DNA of 64,000 bases from Adiantum capillus-veneris (GCA_014529385.2 CM043958.1:145443234-145507233), one strand, 5' to 3'; shown: positions 1-12,289, numbered from the stretch's first letter. Numbers and translations are program-made. Notes: generated by a model not told the origin, from the letters alone.

Positions 1-865
1 TAGCACAAGTATTGGGAAAACTTCTTTGGCTTTCTAAAACCATAAAGAAAGGAGATAGATGTGCTTTTGAAAATATCATTATTTTTTATACTTATGGGTC
101 TTACCTTTGCATGTAAAGCATTAAATTGATATCTTCTTTGATTTTTAGTTTGCAAATGGGTCCCTTCATTTAAGAGCCTCATATGACTTCCTCTTCAAAA
201 AAAATTTGTTTTAGAATGCCAACATCATCCTTCACAGTGTTCTAAAACTTGGAAAATGTTAGAGAGAACTTTTTAATATATTTGAAGATTTTTATTGTAA
301 GTGTCCCTAAACTTTGAAAACTTTCTCATCTTAAGCTTTAAAACTTAAGAGTTAAATTTCAAAATTTGTAGTAGTTCGCTTTCAACAACAATGGAGATTT
401 TGTGTGGAAAATGGGTTGTTTTGTTTTGCATAAAGCTCACTTTTCTATTGTAGTTAGGAATACTCTGGGGCCAAACTTCAAGTTTGTGAGTAGTTTCTAC
501 ATGCAACTCTAAAGTTGGAATAGAAATGCACTTGTGCATGTTACTTGAAGCCTTGCACAATCGGCCAAGTGACATGTTGTCTCTACCGACATAATACCAA
601 ATATGGATTCCATAAATAACAGTAAGAGCTGCTTTGCTTTCATAGTTGCACTTTGAAGGGTTGATGGAAAGCCCTTCCCTTTCATAGAGGACAGTAACCT
701 TTCAAGGAGCCCATCTTATGAAAGTGTGCTAGCAAGCATTTATTGAGACTTGGCTCTCATATCTCTTAAAGATTTGTGTTCAAAGTGTAGATAGTGTGAC
801 TGCCTCCATTCTAAAAAATTGGAAATTAGAAGGAATTTCTAGGATGCTCCTTGGAAGCAGGCATG

Positions 866-867
<2 letters not shown>
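1..867. other. intergenic, no recognisable feature
   Basis: AT-rich plant intergenic DNA. No coding similarity, LTR end or RNA gene is seen on either strand. Phrases such as 'cccttcatttaagagcctc' recur in similar form near 54.5-54.8 kb, so part of it is probably dispersed repeat. Confidence 0.5.

Positions 868-919
<52 letters not shown>
868..919. repeat. (CT)n microsatellite
   Basis: About 52 bp of uninterrupted CT dinucleotides, the first of many CT/GA arrays in the window. Confidence 0.95.
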
Positions 920-922
<3 letters not shown>

Positions 923-999
923 GATGCTGTGTAGATTGAAAATATGGGAACTGAAGAGAAAACGAAAAATAATCTCTCTCGGCTATTTATATTTTCATG

Positions 1000-1284
1000 G
1001 TATTTATTTTTTTTTGTCGATAAGACAATATGATTTTATTGTATATATTTAGTGAGAACTCAACCTATAAAAGGTCATGTAATAAGTGATAGCCACCACT
1101 CATGGATTGAAGTGTAAAGAGGGACCTAAAAGAGGTCATGTCAAACAATACTTGTAACCTAAAATAGGTTTCATAATAAAATTAAATCTCAACTCCACAA
1201 GTGGTGCCCTGGAGTTTTGGGACTACAATTTTAGGCCATTCTTGTGCAAGAGATCTTACAGACTTTCACTACTATCAAGTCTAT

Positions 1285-1342
<58 letters not shown>

Positions 1343-1470
1343 TTTGTCAGATTATGTATACTTGGATTTGGGAGAGATGGTGAGAGATTGATGGGTGTAC
1401 ATGCAAAAAAAAATTGAATGGATTAAGCATCGATTCTCTTGGTCTCCCAACAATGATATCAGAGTGAAGG
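1000..1470 (+). other. possible LTR end with tRNA-Met-like primer site
   Basis: The stretch ends in 'ctcccaaca' followed by 'tgatatcagagtg' at about 1454-1466. This resembles a plant Copia LTR end plus an initiator-Met primer-binding site (usual form TGGTATCAGAGC). No partner LTR or coding domain was found, so it is at best a relic. It contains the (TG)n array at 1289-1341. Confidence 0.3.
1289..1341. repeat. (TG)n microsatellite
   Basis: About 53 bp of alternating TG, purine-pyrimidine throughout. Confidence 0.95.
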
Positions 1471-2479
1471 TAATCAACAACTTGATTTTCAATTTCTAAG
1501 GAGGAATTTTCAAATATGTAGCATCGAATTTGCAAACCAAAGCTTAATCGGAAATTAATCAACAAATTGATCGACAAACTTATTGAAAGTCAAAATCAAG
1601 TTCTTCTTGAACAATCTTTGCATACTTAGGATTCATTGGGTAGGATTGTTGTTGGATTGGTTTAGCAATGCTACTCATGGGAACTGTATGTTTTACCATG
1701 AAAGGTGGAACGCCCTTCAAATCATGATATCTCCAAGCAAGTATGTCCTTAAATTATTCGAGAAATTTCTTAAGTACACAACCTCTTTAATCTTAGTAAT
1801 GCCTTGAGCAATAAAATTGGTTTAGACTCCTTGCCTCAGTCTGCCAATTCTGACTCATTAACTACCATCATTGGACCATCGTAGACTCTACTACTTCCAT
1901 CAATAGAAGGCGTCTTTTGGGCTTTGGTGTACAAAAATTTTCACTCTCCCATGGTATAAGATTTAAAATATCGAGGTGCAAGATGTAAGTCTATGGGCTC
2001 TTGTTGTGTTGGGGTCTTTGCTTTAATATTTTGCTTCCTTTTGTTGTTGAGCTAACTCTCTATTTTGGTGTCTCCTTACAATACGATACGACTTTGGCTT
2101 CTCTACAATCTATAGTTTTGTAATGTCAAAGAATCACGGACTACACCACACAACACTCTGAATGTATTCACCCCAATTGGTATAAACTTTTGATCAGCAT
2201 CACATGCTCCCACATAACTGAGCCATTCTGTGTTGGATCTCTTTATTTTTATCCTAGCACATACATTTTCTTGATATCGTCAACTTTTATATCTCTTACT
2301 TTTCTTGTCTAGTTTTTTATGTTGGGTTGCTTCTAATGCAAATTGACTAGATTTGTCATCATTCGTGTCCTCTTCACTGTTCTTGGATAAATTGTTATAG
2401 GATGTTATACTAGGCTCCGAAAGTTTCATTTCCAAACTTGAGCTAATATGTGATTCTAGTTGTTACCATATACATGTGG
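1471..2479. other. intergenic, nothing recognised
   Basis: No coding similarity or clear repeat boundary is seen. It may be internal sequence of the degraded LTR element suggested just upstream. Confidence 0.4.
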
Positions 2480-2894
2480 TAGTGATGTGTGTGAACACAC
2501 TTAGGACCGCCGAGGCATTTTTTTCCTCACTAGGAGGAAATTTCCCCCATGCATTGTATATACGCCCATCACTCTAGGGCTATCTTATCTTTCCATCGTG
2601 CACTAAGTAAAACACTCTCTTTTGTGTTTCTTGAGCTTCCTTCGTCTTCTCCAAGTTGTGTGTGTTTTCTTGCAACCCTAATTCCAACGATTGGTATCAG
2701 AGTAGGTTGTGTCCTCCCAGGATTAGTCGTCTAGCTCCAGCACACGCTTGCTCACTTTCTTCGATTTTTGTGAGCTTTGGCGAGCATTGCTAGGTCAAGA
2801 AATACTTCAAGGAAGCTCGTAAAGCTGGGTCTACTCAAAATTTTCATTTGGGCTTATTTTGGCCTCCGTTTCCACTACAGGCAGTAACTACTAA

Positions 2895-3387
2895 CTACAC
2901 AGACTAATTTGTTATTTCGTGCAAAATTTTGTTAGTGCCGTTTTTTGCATAACAGGTCCCTTACAATCTTCCATGGTTTGTGTTATATAGCACGTGTTGT
3001 TCCTGCTTCATTTCGCCTCTTTTCGGGAAGTTTTCACATCAAGTGTAGGCATTCACCATGGTTGACAACAACACAGATGTGTTCAACATGTTTGCTATTG
3101 AGAACAGATTGGATGGGGACAATTACCCTATGTGGGCTTACTACACAGACTAATTTGTTATTTTGTGCAAAATTTTGTTAGTGCCATTTTTTGCATAACA
3201 GGTCCCTTACAATCTTCCATGGTTTGTGTTATATAGCACATGTTGTTCCTGCTTCATTTCTCCTCTTTTTGGGAAGTTTTCACATCAAGTGTAGGCATTC
3301 ACCATGGTTGACAACAACACAGATGTGTTCAACATGTTTGCTATTGAGAACAGATTGGATGGAGACAATTACCCTATGTGGGCTTAC
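2895..3387 (+). repeat. 246-bp tandem duplication of Copia leader and gag start
   Basis: 'ctacacagac' begins at 2895 and again at 3141, and the two units are nearly identical over about 246 bp. Each carries the leader, the gag ATG and about 30 gag codons. The junction at 3140/3141 falls inside the gag frame. Confidence 0.9.
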
Positions 3388-4159
3388 ATGAGGCAACATG
3401 TCCTTGTGTGAGGCTATCTTATCTTTCCATTGCACACTAAGTAAAACACTTTCTTTTGTGTTCCTTGAGCTTTCTTTGTCTTCTCCAAGTTGTGTGTGTT
3501 TTCTTGCAATCCTAATTCCAACAGTTGGTATCAAAGTAGGTTGCGTCCTCCCAAGATTAGTCGTCAACAGCTCCAACACACGCTTGCTCACTTTCTTCAA
3601 TTTCTGTGAGCTTTAGCGAGCATCGGTAGGTCAACAAATACTTCGAGGAAGCGCATAAAGCTAGGTCTGCTCAAAATTTTCATTTGGGCTTATTTTGGCC
3701 TCCGCTTTCACTACAGGCAGTAACTACTAACTACACAAGCTAATTTGTTATTTTGTGCATAATTTTGTCAGTGCTATTTTTTGCATAACAGGTCCTTAAC
3801 AGTCTTTTACGGTTTGTGTTATATAGCAGGTGTTGTTCCCGCTTAATTTCTCCCCTTTTCGGAAGGTTTTCACATCAAGTGCAGGCATTCACCAAAGCTG
3901 ACAACAACACAGATTTGTTCAAGATGTTTGCTACTAAGGATAGATTTGTCCTTGTGTCGAAGGACGTTTGGAACATTGTGTAAGGCATTGATGTACGTTC
4001 TAGTTTTGTGGATACAAGAGATGTTGAGGATGCTGCAGGTTTTGCTGTTGTTAGAATTGTTTTGCATATGACTGAGCAAGCTCGTTGGGATATAAGAGAT
4101 GCGCAAGCTCATGCATTGATCACGTTGTCTGTGAAGTGCACTATTACTCCTCACATTTG

Positions 4160-4518
4160 TTCAGCAAAATCCGCAAAATAGGCTTTGGATATTCTTGCTT
4201 GTTTTTATGCAAGTCGCAATGAGGCAAAAATTGCCATTGTTGCATAAAGAGCTAAAGTCAAAGATTATGCATGAGGAAGATGAAATGGACACTTTCCTTG
4301 CTGGTGTCAAGGACATAAATGAGCAACTTATTTCTACAAGCAAAGTCATTTCTAAGAGTTCCTTTGTGCAGACTATTCTTGATGCTTTGCCAGATTCTTA
4401 CCAAACTTTTGCTAGTACTTCGAGACTTATGACCCAAGGAAATCCTGAAGTTGTCAAATTTGATGCATTACGCACATTTGTGTTGCAAGAGTCACTTTCC
4501 AAAAAAAAACAGGGCTAA
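4160..4518 (+). pseudogene. Copia gag (UBN2-like) fragment
   Basis: About 107 codons read as a Copia gag capsid. The pattern EEDEMDTFLAGVKDINEQL, then SFVQTILDALPDSYQTFAS and a basic C-terminus, matches the UBN2/retrotran_gag family (LPxSYxxF signature). It follows the third leader copy but is separated from it by stops. It ends at a TAA next to an A8 run at 4501-4509. A functional gag would continue into a zinc knuckle and protease, and these are not recognisable here. Confidence 0.7.
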
Positions 4519-4724
4519 GCAACGTGCAGTTGAACAGGGGTAAACAATGTGCAGTTGCTTTACACATATGCAATACCATGGGTATGCACATTGCCAGTGG
4601 TGTAGCTTTATGGAGTGGAATTGATGAATTTGGAAAGTAAGTGGGAAGCTTTTAAGAAAGTTGTTTGTTCTTGTGCTGAAAAATAATTTGCCACATAGCA
4701 TTTCCATGGTATCAACGCAAAAGG

Positions 4725-5110
4725 TGGTTTGATAAAGAATATCAAGATGCTCAAATGTCCTTAATAAAGATGGATCACGCAAAAGGTGGTTTGATAAAAG
4801 GTGGATCAAGTAAAGGTAGATCACGCAAAAGGTGGTTTGATAAAGAATATCAAGATGCTCAAATGTCCTTAATAAAGATGGATGCAACTATAGACAAAGG
4901 CATCTATCAAAGTCATTTGCATACATGCAAGGCATTGATTCAAAAGAAGAAAAGAATATGGAAAAGTCAAGCATCAATTTTTTCAAGTTCAAAAAAGGGC
5001 ATACACATGTGCAAGGCATTGATTCAAAAGAAGAAAAGAATATGGAAAAGTCAAGCATCAATTTTTTCAATTTTTTTCAAGTTCAAAAAAGGGCATACAC
5101 ATGTGTTGGA
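4725..5110 (+). repeat. local tandem duplications in the gag tail
   Basis: Two repeat sets abut. The unit 'cgcaaaaggtggtttgataa' occurs at about 4716, 4779 and 4825. A second unit starting 'gcaaggcattgattcaaaag' occurs at 4928 and about 5010 (about 82-bp period). Both encode Lys-rich peptides. They probably come from the basic end of the Copia gag. Confidence 0.75.
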
Positions 5111-5214
5111 GAAACTTGAAGAGCAAAGGGGTTGAGAGTTTTGGTAACTTGAGTTATGAATATGTACACACATTGTAGGCAACTATATGAGTAACCAAAT
5201 GCTAAAGATGTTAT

Positions 5215-6640
5215 TTTATGCTTCACATGATTGGATGTGTGATATGTTCAACTTCGCACTACAACATGGTATGCCTTGTGATTGGAGCACTAATTGGGTC
5301 AAGCCGTTGCATAAAGGAGGGGATGTAAAGTAAATAACTACCCATACTATGTTGATTCGGTCTCCTATGGAAAAGTTGTTTGGGTGTATAATGGAGATAA
5401 AATTGAACAATTGGGTTGAAAATTAAGTGATTGGGCTAAAAAGAATGGCAAGCGTGCAAAAGGACAAGCGGGCTTCCATCAACGCCATAACACCATTGAC
5501 CATCTTGTCACTCTTCTTGTTTTCATGGAGGAAGGTCGATTGAAAGGCAAGCGATTGTATGGTTGCTTTGTGGACTTTAAGAAAGCCTTTGATACGATTC
5601 CACATAATAATTTGTGGAGAAGGATGGAAGAACTCCAAGCACTATGTGAGTTTATGCTTGTGGTTTCTCAAATCTATGAGAGGTGATAAGTCAATTGTGC
5701 ATGTAAAGAGGAATTTTTAAAAAATCTGCAAGCACTGTGGGGGTTAAACAAGGATGTTATTGTCACCAACTCTCTTTGGTCTATACATCAATCAATTGGA
5801 ACAAATGGTACTTAACTTTATGCAAGAAGAAGGCATTGCTATGCATAAAAGCTTATGGATGTCCTTGAGAAATTTTGCTTGCATGATGTGAATGAATCCA
5901 AAATAAAGGTTATGTTGTGAAAACTAACCATAAGGAGAAGCCATGCATTGTGTACAAAAATGAGACATTTGAAGTTGTTGAGATCTTTTAAGTACCTTAT
6001 ACCTAAGGTTCCGATCAATCACATGTGCTATGCATCATTTGGAAGCTAGGAAGAGAGCGTACCATGCATTTGACAACATACGTAATGCGAGAAATGTCAA
6101 ATGTTGGGTTCTCAAGAAGTACCTTTTTGACACATTGGTGACACTGATGCTACTGTATGGAGCTTAAGTGTGGGACGGGAGCATCTCAACGTCTACTTGG
6201 AAAGAGTTTGAGACTGTCGAAAAGCGTTTTCATACTTTCTCTAGGTTAAGGCACAAACACCATATATATGCTCCTACTTTTTGAGTAGGGATCTCTTCCA
6301 TTTGTGGTTATGGGCGACATGGAAAGGGTTGTGGAGTACATGATAAAGATGTGGCAAAACCCCTCACATTGACTTCCTACAACTGAATGGGAAGCACGCA
6401 AAAAAGTTCAAAAGACGCATAAAAAAGTAAGATCTTGAGCACGAGATGGATGCAAAACATAAAGATGAAGTTTGAGAGATGGGATGCATTACACTTGCTA
6501 CATGATGTCTCAATAGACTCCCAAGTGAATGAAGCTTTTCTACAATGCCAATGTATTACGATTTGGGAAGGATCCGATGGGTCACGCTTCATACATTACA
6601 CCATCCATATTGCCCCCAAACAATTACAAAACCATGTTCT
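5215..6640 (+). pseudogene. LINE (non-LTR) reverse transcriptase relic
   Basis: Degraded non-LTR retrotransposon reverse transcriptase, readable across several frames. In order: PLHKGGD-like and SPMEKLFGCIMEI (5300-5400), QAGFHQRHNTIDHL (5465-5510), the catalytic motif-A equivalent CFVDFKKAFDTIPHNNLW (5560-5615), GVKQGC followed by LFGLYINQLEQM (5730-5810), and the C-terminal thumb-like EARKRAYHAFDNIRNARN...LLYGA.VWD (6040-6180). No endonuclease domain, ORF1 or poly(A) tail was recognised. The FADD active-site motif is not visible. Numerous stops and frameshifts show that it is dead. Confidence 0.8.
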
Positions 6641-7045
6641 TCCTTGAAAGAGAAAATTGTACTCACCCTTATATGCTTGAGTCTATCCCCTTGTAATCGA
6701 TACGTACTATCGCAACCAATTGGCTTAGCTCCCACTCTCTTTGATGCGAGACAGGATATTGGGGCAATGGAGAAGAGTCAAATCAATTGTGCACATTATG
6801 CTCACTACAAGTTCGAGAGTCTAAGTACCACACACTACTAGTGCTTGACTTTTGCTCACATTTGAACTTGCTTCCCTCACATTTTTTGCCAAGACTTAGA
6901 CCTACACACTTTTCTCTCTTAGCCACAGTGAACTCTCATCACCATAATTTTGGAGCATCAAGAATCATTTATGAGCCAAGTACATACCACATTGCTTATA
7001 ACTTTGGTCCCATATGTCATATTTGACCTTTGAGGATGATAATAG

Positions 7046-7047
<2 letters not shown>
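6641..7047. other. intergenic, nothing recognised
   Basis: No coding similarity beyond the end of the LINE relic. It could include LINE 3' untranslated sequence. Confidence 0.4.

Positions 7048-7115
<68 letters not shown>
7048..7115. repeat. (CT)n microsatellite
   Basis: About 68 bp of perfect CT dinucleotide. Confidence 0.95.
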
Positions 7116-7117
<2 letters not shown>

Positions 7118-7611
7118 GTGGAGACAAGGATGAGGGTATAGCAGTTAGGTCATGCGGAGCAATTAGGAGATGGGGATAGAGATTGGCGAGCGGAAGGAAG
7201 CAAGGCGTTGTCATGCCATTTTGTGGGCACGAGGTGAAAGACCGGTATTTGAGTGTATTATGGGTTTTTGATGATTATGGCAAAATGTCAGAGCAAGTGT
7301 GCAAGCCCAAGTGTAGAGAAATGATGCTTACAAAAAGAAAAAGAATGTATGAGAAAAGCCTCTTAAAACATGCAAGGCAAGTTGAATAGTTGGAGGCCAT
7401 ATGGTCAGTGATGGAAAGGAAAGTGAGGGAGAGACTGATTGTAGTGCATGAGGGAGATAGAAAGGTGCTATTCTGAAAAAAAATTACGAAAGTCGTTTTT
7501 TGGAGAAAAACAAAAAGGGTTGCGTTGGAGAAGAAAACAACCGTTTCGAACAGTTTTGCATCTCACGCACATAGGTTTATTTCGTACTAGTTGAGAGATA
7601 TTCAAGTTTTT
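7116..7611. other. intergenic, nothing recognised
   Basis: No feature is supported. The last 5 bases before the next element (7612-7616, GGGCT) are its target-site duplication. Confidence 0.4.
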
Positions 7612-7616
7612 GGGCT

Positions 7617-8172
7617 TGTAGCGCAGATAGTGTGTCTTGCTCTCTACAGTGGGTGCTCCTCTGTGCAATGTGCGTGACAATCTCAATCAAAACAGACTGA
7701 AACAGGAAACAATAGACAACAACTGAGCTCACAGTAACACCACAGCAGCAGACCACAACAAATGATTCGACTATCTCAAAGAACTGATACAGACTCTGGC
7801 GTGGCAGCACACTTAGCTCTAGCCCAAGACTCTCAAGTACAATGGGGTGTCGAGGCTCAAATGTGCAGGGATGGTGAAGACGTGCTCTGTGTCTAGACTC
7901 TATATCCTAGACGACGACGTTGGACCAGATGTAAATGAAGATGATGATTCTGACCCAACAGCTACTACTCACATGTACCACCATCAAGAGCCACCAACGG
8001 CTCATAAATGTCACCCATGTGGTGACCTAGCCACGATGTCCAATTGACCAGTCTGTATCTTTGTTGCCACATGTCACTGCCCAGCCGAAACAGTCCGTCC
8101 AATGTGAACCAGCCTAGACCAATTGTACTAATTGTGTGTCCTATGAAAGTGACACTGTAGCCTGCTACTACA
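7617..8172 (-). repeat. 3' LTR of the gag-only element
   Basis: 556-bp terminal repeat with TGTAG...CTACA ends. It matches 9809-10348 closely, with substitutions and a small deletion in the other copy near 7745-7760 ('gcagcagacc' is absent there). Confidence 0.88.
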
Positions 8173-8510
8173 GGTTTCCGGCCACAAGACCGCTCACCGT
8201 CCTGGTGAGAGGAATACTGAAAAAACTGTGAAAAAAAACCACTAGGTACTGCATCCATATATCTTTTGTGAAGTAGGTGCTAGGCCCAACCAGGACCTTA
8301 CATGCCTCAAAAAGTGGAGTTAAAAACACTGCACTGCTTGCAAACGCCTTAAGCCTTTGAATAGGCAGGAACCCAGTATGATTGCATAGTCGAAGAATCC
8401 CAATTAGCAAAACAGAATGAGGCTCCACTACAAAGAGATATTCTCAGTTTGGATCCAGCACATCTTTATCGTCCCTAACCATAGTGAGAGAAAAATGATC
8501 TGGTCCATAC

Positions 8511-9361
8511 TTACAGATGTGGAGGCTTCTCATGTCTAAGAGAGAAGGACCTCTCCTCTTTAAGAGCTCGCTGTAACTTTAGGGCTTCCAGTTCCTTGCA
8601 TAAAGAAGTTAATGGAGCAGCAGGACTTTCCAAAAACACAGAGGGGGTCTCTATGTGAGGGGAGTTGTTGAACAGCTTCCTAGCTCCCTCTATCCTAGTA
8701 GCAGTTGCAATGAACTCCTCCAGAGTGGCATCGGGTCGGAGACTCTCTCGGAGTTTTTGCTGAGAAGTTTTGGGAAGCGCCTTCTCTACCCACTTCTTAA
8801 CCATAAATTCATCGGGTTGCTCGGGAAGCTTGGCAACCAGAGACTTGGTTTTAGTCATAAGTTCTGCAAAAGTCTCCTCTGGCTGGAGCACCATGTTGGC
8901 CAGCCAACTCATCCAACACCTTCTCCTGGTAGTCACCTGGCTTGAAAGTTGCACAGAATTGTTGTCTTAAGGCTGCCCTAGTTCCAAAATGGTTCTCTGC
9001 AAACTGGTTGTACCATGTCTCCTAAGCCATCCAAGGTGGATGGAAAGAGTACCAAATAAGCATCTTCCCTGTTAAGACCACGACCCCTACACAGAGATAC
9101 AAACCTCCTTGCATGGTCGTCAGCATCTTATGAAGAGAGTCCTTTGAATGTAGGAAACTTGATGTTTACCTTGGCCAAAACGCTAACCAACGACTCCATG
9201 GCCCCTTGCTTAGCCTGTTGCTCAGTAGCCTGCTGTAGCAGAATAGGAGAGATCTTTACTGGAGAAGGTGATCTGGAAGATGTGGAACCGGATGGAGGAA
9301 TGGGTGATGTCGTATGTGGAGGTATGGGTGATGAGGTTGATAGACTTCTACTAGGTGCCAA
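8511..9361 (-). pseudogene. Ty3/Gypsy-type gag
   Basis: Read leftwards from an ATG at 9361. A Ser/Pro-rich N-terminus with a short Gln-rich helix ends in NIKFPTFKG (about 9140). After a stop the frame gives DADDHARRFVSLC and a WYNQFAENHF...FKPGDYQEKV stretch, the core of the retrotransposon gag family (PF03732-like W..F...F pattern). A frame change leads to EETFAELMTKTKSLVAKLPE and an Arg/Lys-rich tail, ending at 8511. At least three frame breaks or stops interrupt it, so this copy is not translated intact. No CCHC zinc knuckle was seen. Confidence 0.75.
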
Positions 9362-9590
9362 GGGTCATCTTCTATTGTAGTACTTCAGAGGGCTCAGTAG
9401 TGCGCTTTGACGCTCGACTGACCGCCTTGTAAGAGTCATGCAGTGACCACCAATCCAACCAAGCTTTGGGCAAGAAAACCTGTAAACTGGTTGAAGACGG
9501 TTCTAGACTCTACTAGACCCAAGCTGGACCAGGGACGAGGAGGGACTAAACCAGGGACAAGGACTGATTGAACCAGGCTAGAGAGACGAG

Positions 9591-9680
9591 ACCAATTGGA
9601 CCAGGGTGAGAGAGGACCATACCAATTGGACCAAGGCGAGAGAGAACCAGACCAAATGGACAAGGGCGAGAGAGGACCAG
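9591..9680. repeat. 30-bp minisatellite, three copies
   Basis: Units at 9591, 9621 and 9651 start 'accaattggacc' or 'accaaatggaca' and end 'gagagaggaccag' with minor changes. The array lies just downstream of the 5' LTR in the element's own orientation, between LTR and gag. Confidence 0.85.
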
Positions 9681-9808
9681 ACCAACAGGCTACACAGTGC
9701 CACGCAAAGTAAACGAAGCTAGATAAACCCAACTAGCTTCAAGATTTGTACCTCACAGAGAGTGAAACTTCAATTGAGGTCCCACCATGATCGCCAAATG
9801 AGAGCACC

Positions 9809-10348
9809 TATAGCGCAGATAGTGTGTCGTGCTCTCAACAGTGGGTGTTCCTCTGTGCAATGTGCGTGACAATCTCACTCAAAACTGACTGAAACAAGAA
9901 ACAATAGTCAACAACTGAGCTCACAGTGACACCACAACAAATGACTCGACTATCTCAAAGAACTCATACAGATTCTGGTGTTGCAGCACACTCAGCTCCA
10001 GCCCAGGACTCTCAGGTACAATGGGGTGTCAAGGCTCAAATGTGCAGGGATGGTGAAGACATGCTGTGTGTCTAGACTCTATATCCTAGACGACGACATT
10101 GGACCAGATATAAAAGAAGATGATGATCCTGACCCAACAGCTACTACTCACATGTACCACCATAAAGAGCCACCAACGGCTCATAAATGTCAGCTATATG
10201 ATGACCTGGCCACAATGTCTAATTGACCAGTCTGTATCTCTGCTGCCACGTACCACTGCCCAGACCAGAGAGTCCGTCCAATGTGAACGAATTTAGACTA
10301 ACTGAACTAATTGTGTCCCCTGTGAAAGTGACATTGTAGCCTACTAAA
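9809..10348 (-). repeat. 5' LTR of the gag-only element
   Basis: 540-bp terminal repeat with mutated outer bases (TATAG...CTAAA) relative to the other copy. On the minus strand it is followed by 'tttggcgatcatggtggga', the usual place for a primer-binding site. I do not assign the tRNA. Confidence 0.85.
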
Positions 10349-11772
10349 GGGCTCTGTTGTTTTTTGGGGAGAGCTGAAGGGAGAAGGGAAAGGAGGAAGG
10401 CAGGGGGGAGGGGGGATTCTTTGACGTACCCTATCTCAACAAAGGGAAGAGAAGAAGAAGGTGGGAGGCTTTCTCTAGGGTTCATGCTCTCTAAACGAAG
10501 GAGAAGAGGGAAAAAAGGAGGAGAAGGCTTTTCACAAGGGTTCTTACTCTCTCAACGATGAAGAGGGGAAGAAAAATGAGAGGCTTCAAGGTTTCTGGTT
10601 TTGGGTTATTCAATCAAAGCTTACACCGATAGGAGCGTGTATGATCAAATTGTATACTTTAGGTTATCAAATGTGTTGATTAAAATAGTCTATGGATTGC
10701 AAGCTCATACTCTTCACTAATTAATATCATTTGTTGGCTTCACTTCTGATCTTCATCTTTCAAAAACAGAGGTAAATCTCAAAAATTGTAGGTGGGATTA
10801 CACTAAACCTAGGTATTTTTCAAGCTTTGGCTCTAGCACTTTATTCTTAGTACTAACTAGTAAGGCTTATACACCCTCGCTCAAACTCAACATATCTAAC
10901 CCATCCGAGTATACAATGCATCCACGAATTTACACCAAGTGTGATTGGCTGATTGTAACACTAACAATTAGTGATTGTTGGGACGGTGTTATGTAGTGCA
11001 CTTGTAAAGATTATATGGTGATCTTCAATTCTAAGTGTAATTCAATGATCAAAAAGATTGTGGACTTAGGATTAAACTACCAACGTATAAATCCCATTGT
11101 ATCAGCTGTTAAAACACACTATGCAAACAAGGGCTATCTCCTTGTTTTCATATTCTTTAGGAACTTGGCACTCATGGCACATGCAGATTAGGAGTCGTCG
11201 GATATGCAGGGGTAGCCATAACTGATTGGAAACAAGTCACCAAGCATATGGTCAGGATGTCGATAGTTGCAATTCTCTCATACTCAAAAGCATACATTGG
11301 AGTACGGTAATTTAATAGACCTTGGTCCAACGATCACCAAGCAAGCGTATTTCCTTAGCCAGGAAGGCACAACTTCGATATCAGACATTGTCAATGACAC
11401 TAATGGGAGTACACTTTTCATTTCAGCATGGCAGACTATCAGAGACTAGTTATATCTCAATCTCACATTCCTCCACTTTTCGTTGAGATCGACTTTGTGA
11501 TTGGCATTATCATGGATCTTCTCCTGCATTTATTGTGGTAGCATATCAGTTTATTGATTACATTTCTGCTTGCCGTCGCACTCATTTCCCTGGAAAAACT
11601 TTTCCTCTGTATTTCTGGCATTTTGGAGTGCATTAGCCATATGCATATTTTTTTACTTGGGTTGTTTTTGGGTGCTCTGGACAATTTAGAGAGCACGTCC
11701 TCCTCTTCTCATGTTTCAGCAAGAAAGTAACTATTTCTTACACATGATCAATTCAAGGAGGCATGGCATTTA
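10349..11772. other. intergenic; purine-rich duplication, otherwise nothing
   Basis: 10365-10580 is strongly purine-rich and holds an imperfect internal duplication ('agaagaaggtgggaggcttt' at about 10454 and a similar unit at about 10520). From 10.6 to 11.77 kb I see no gene, RNA gene or transposon ends. Confidence 0.45.
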
Positions 11773-12088
11773 ATGACACGTCATCATCAGCCTACCAAGT
11801 AAGGGAATGCCCACCCTTCATCATAAGTGTCTAAAGAGACAGGACACTAAATTAGAAAATCAGATGACAATCATTCTGAGTTACAAAGCCACATACATAG
11901 GATCCAGCAAAGATTTTTGCTGAAATGCTTATGACACGTCATCATCAGCCTACCAAGTAAGGGAATGCCCACCCTTCATCATAAGTGTCTAAAGAGACAG
12001 GACACTAAATTAGAAAATCAGAGACAATCATTCTGAGTTACAAAGCCACATACATAGGATCCAGCAAAGATTTTTGCTGAAATGCTTA
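11773..12088. repeat. 158-bp tandem duplication
   Basis: 'atgacacgtcatcatcagcc' begins at 11773 and 11931. The two units are virtually identical, the second lacking 2 bp ('cagatgac' versus 'cagagac'). It lies about 200 bp beyond the stop codon of the Nudix gene and starts with the partial palindrome TGACACGTCA. Confidence 0.95.
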
Positions 12089-12289
12089 CAGATATGAGTT
12101 GATAGCCATATATAAATGCTTGATACAGGAGTTAAATGTGCAAATCAAAAATGTCCATGTAGATGTATTGAAGGGAATTTCCTATCTAGAGCGATGTTTT
12201 GGACCGAATGAATATGTTAAGGATAGCACCATGAAGGTTTTGTTGAAAGTATAGACAGTTAGATACTTTTACAAGGACGGGAAGCAATT

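Larger units (their letters stand above)
2480..5130 (+). mobile_element. rearranged, decayed Copia element (5' part)
   Basis: A partial LTR ending 'aattccaacga' at 2690 is followed by 'ttggtatcagag', the plant Copia primer-binding site. Next comes a leader and the gag start: an ATG at about 3058 opens a frame with the Copia gag N-terminal signature LDGDNYPMWAYMRQHVLV. The leader plus gag start occurs three times (2895-3140, 3141-3387 and within 3412-3960). The third copy again carries LTR 3' sequence and a second primer site at about 3524. A gag body follows at 4160-4518. No protease, integrase or reverse transcriptase was seen. The order suggests template switching or unequal recombination followed by decay. 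Confidence 0.75.
7617..10348 (-). mobile_element. gag-only LTR retrotransposon (TR-GAG-like), complete ends
   Basis: Two direct repeats of about 556 bp (7617-8172) and 540 bp (9809-10348) flank 1.64 kb. The left copy begins TGTAG and ends CTACA, a perfect terminal inversion. The element is bounded by GGGCT at 7612-7616 and GGGCT at 10349-10353, a 5-bp target-site duplication. The only coding similarity inside is a Ty3/Gypsy-type gag on the minus strand, so the 5' LTR is the right-hand one. No protease, reverse transcriptase, RNase H or integrase is present. This fits the terminal-repeat-with-GAG class of non-autonomous elements, which depend on a partner for reverse transcription and integration. 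Confidence 0.88.
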
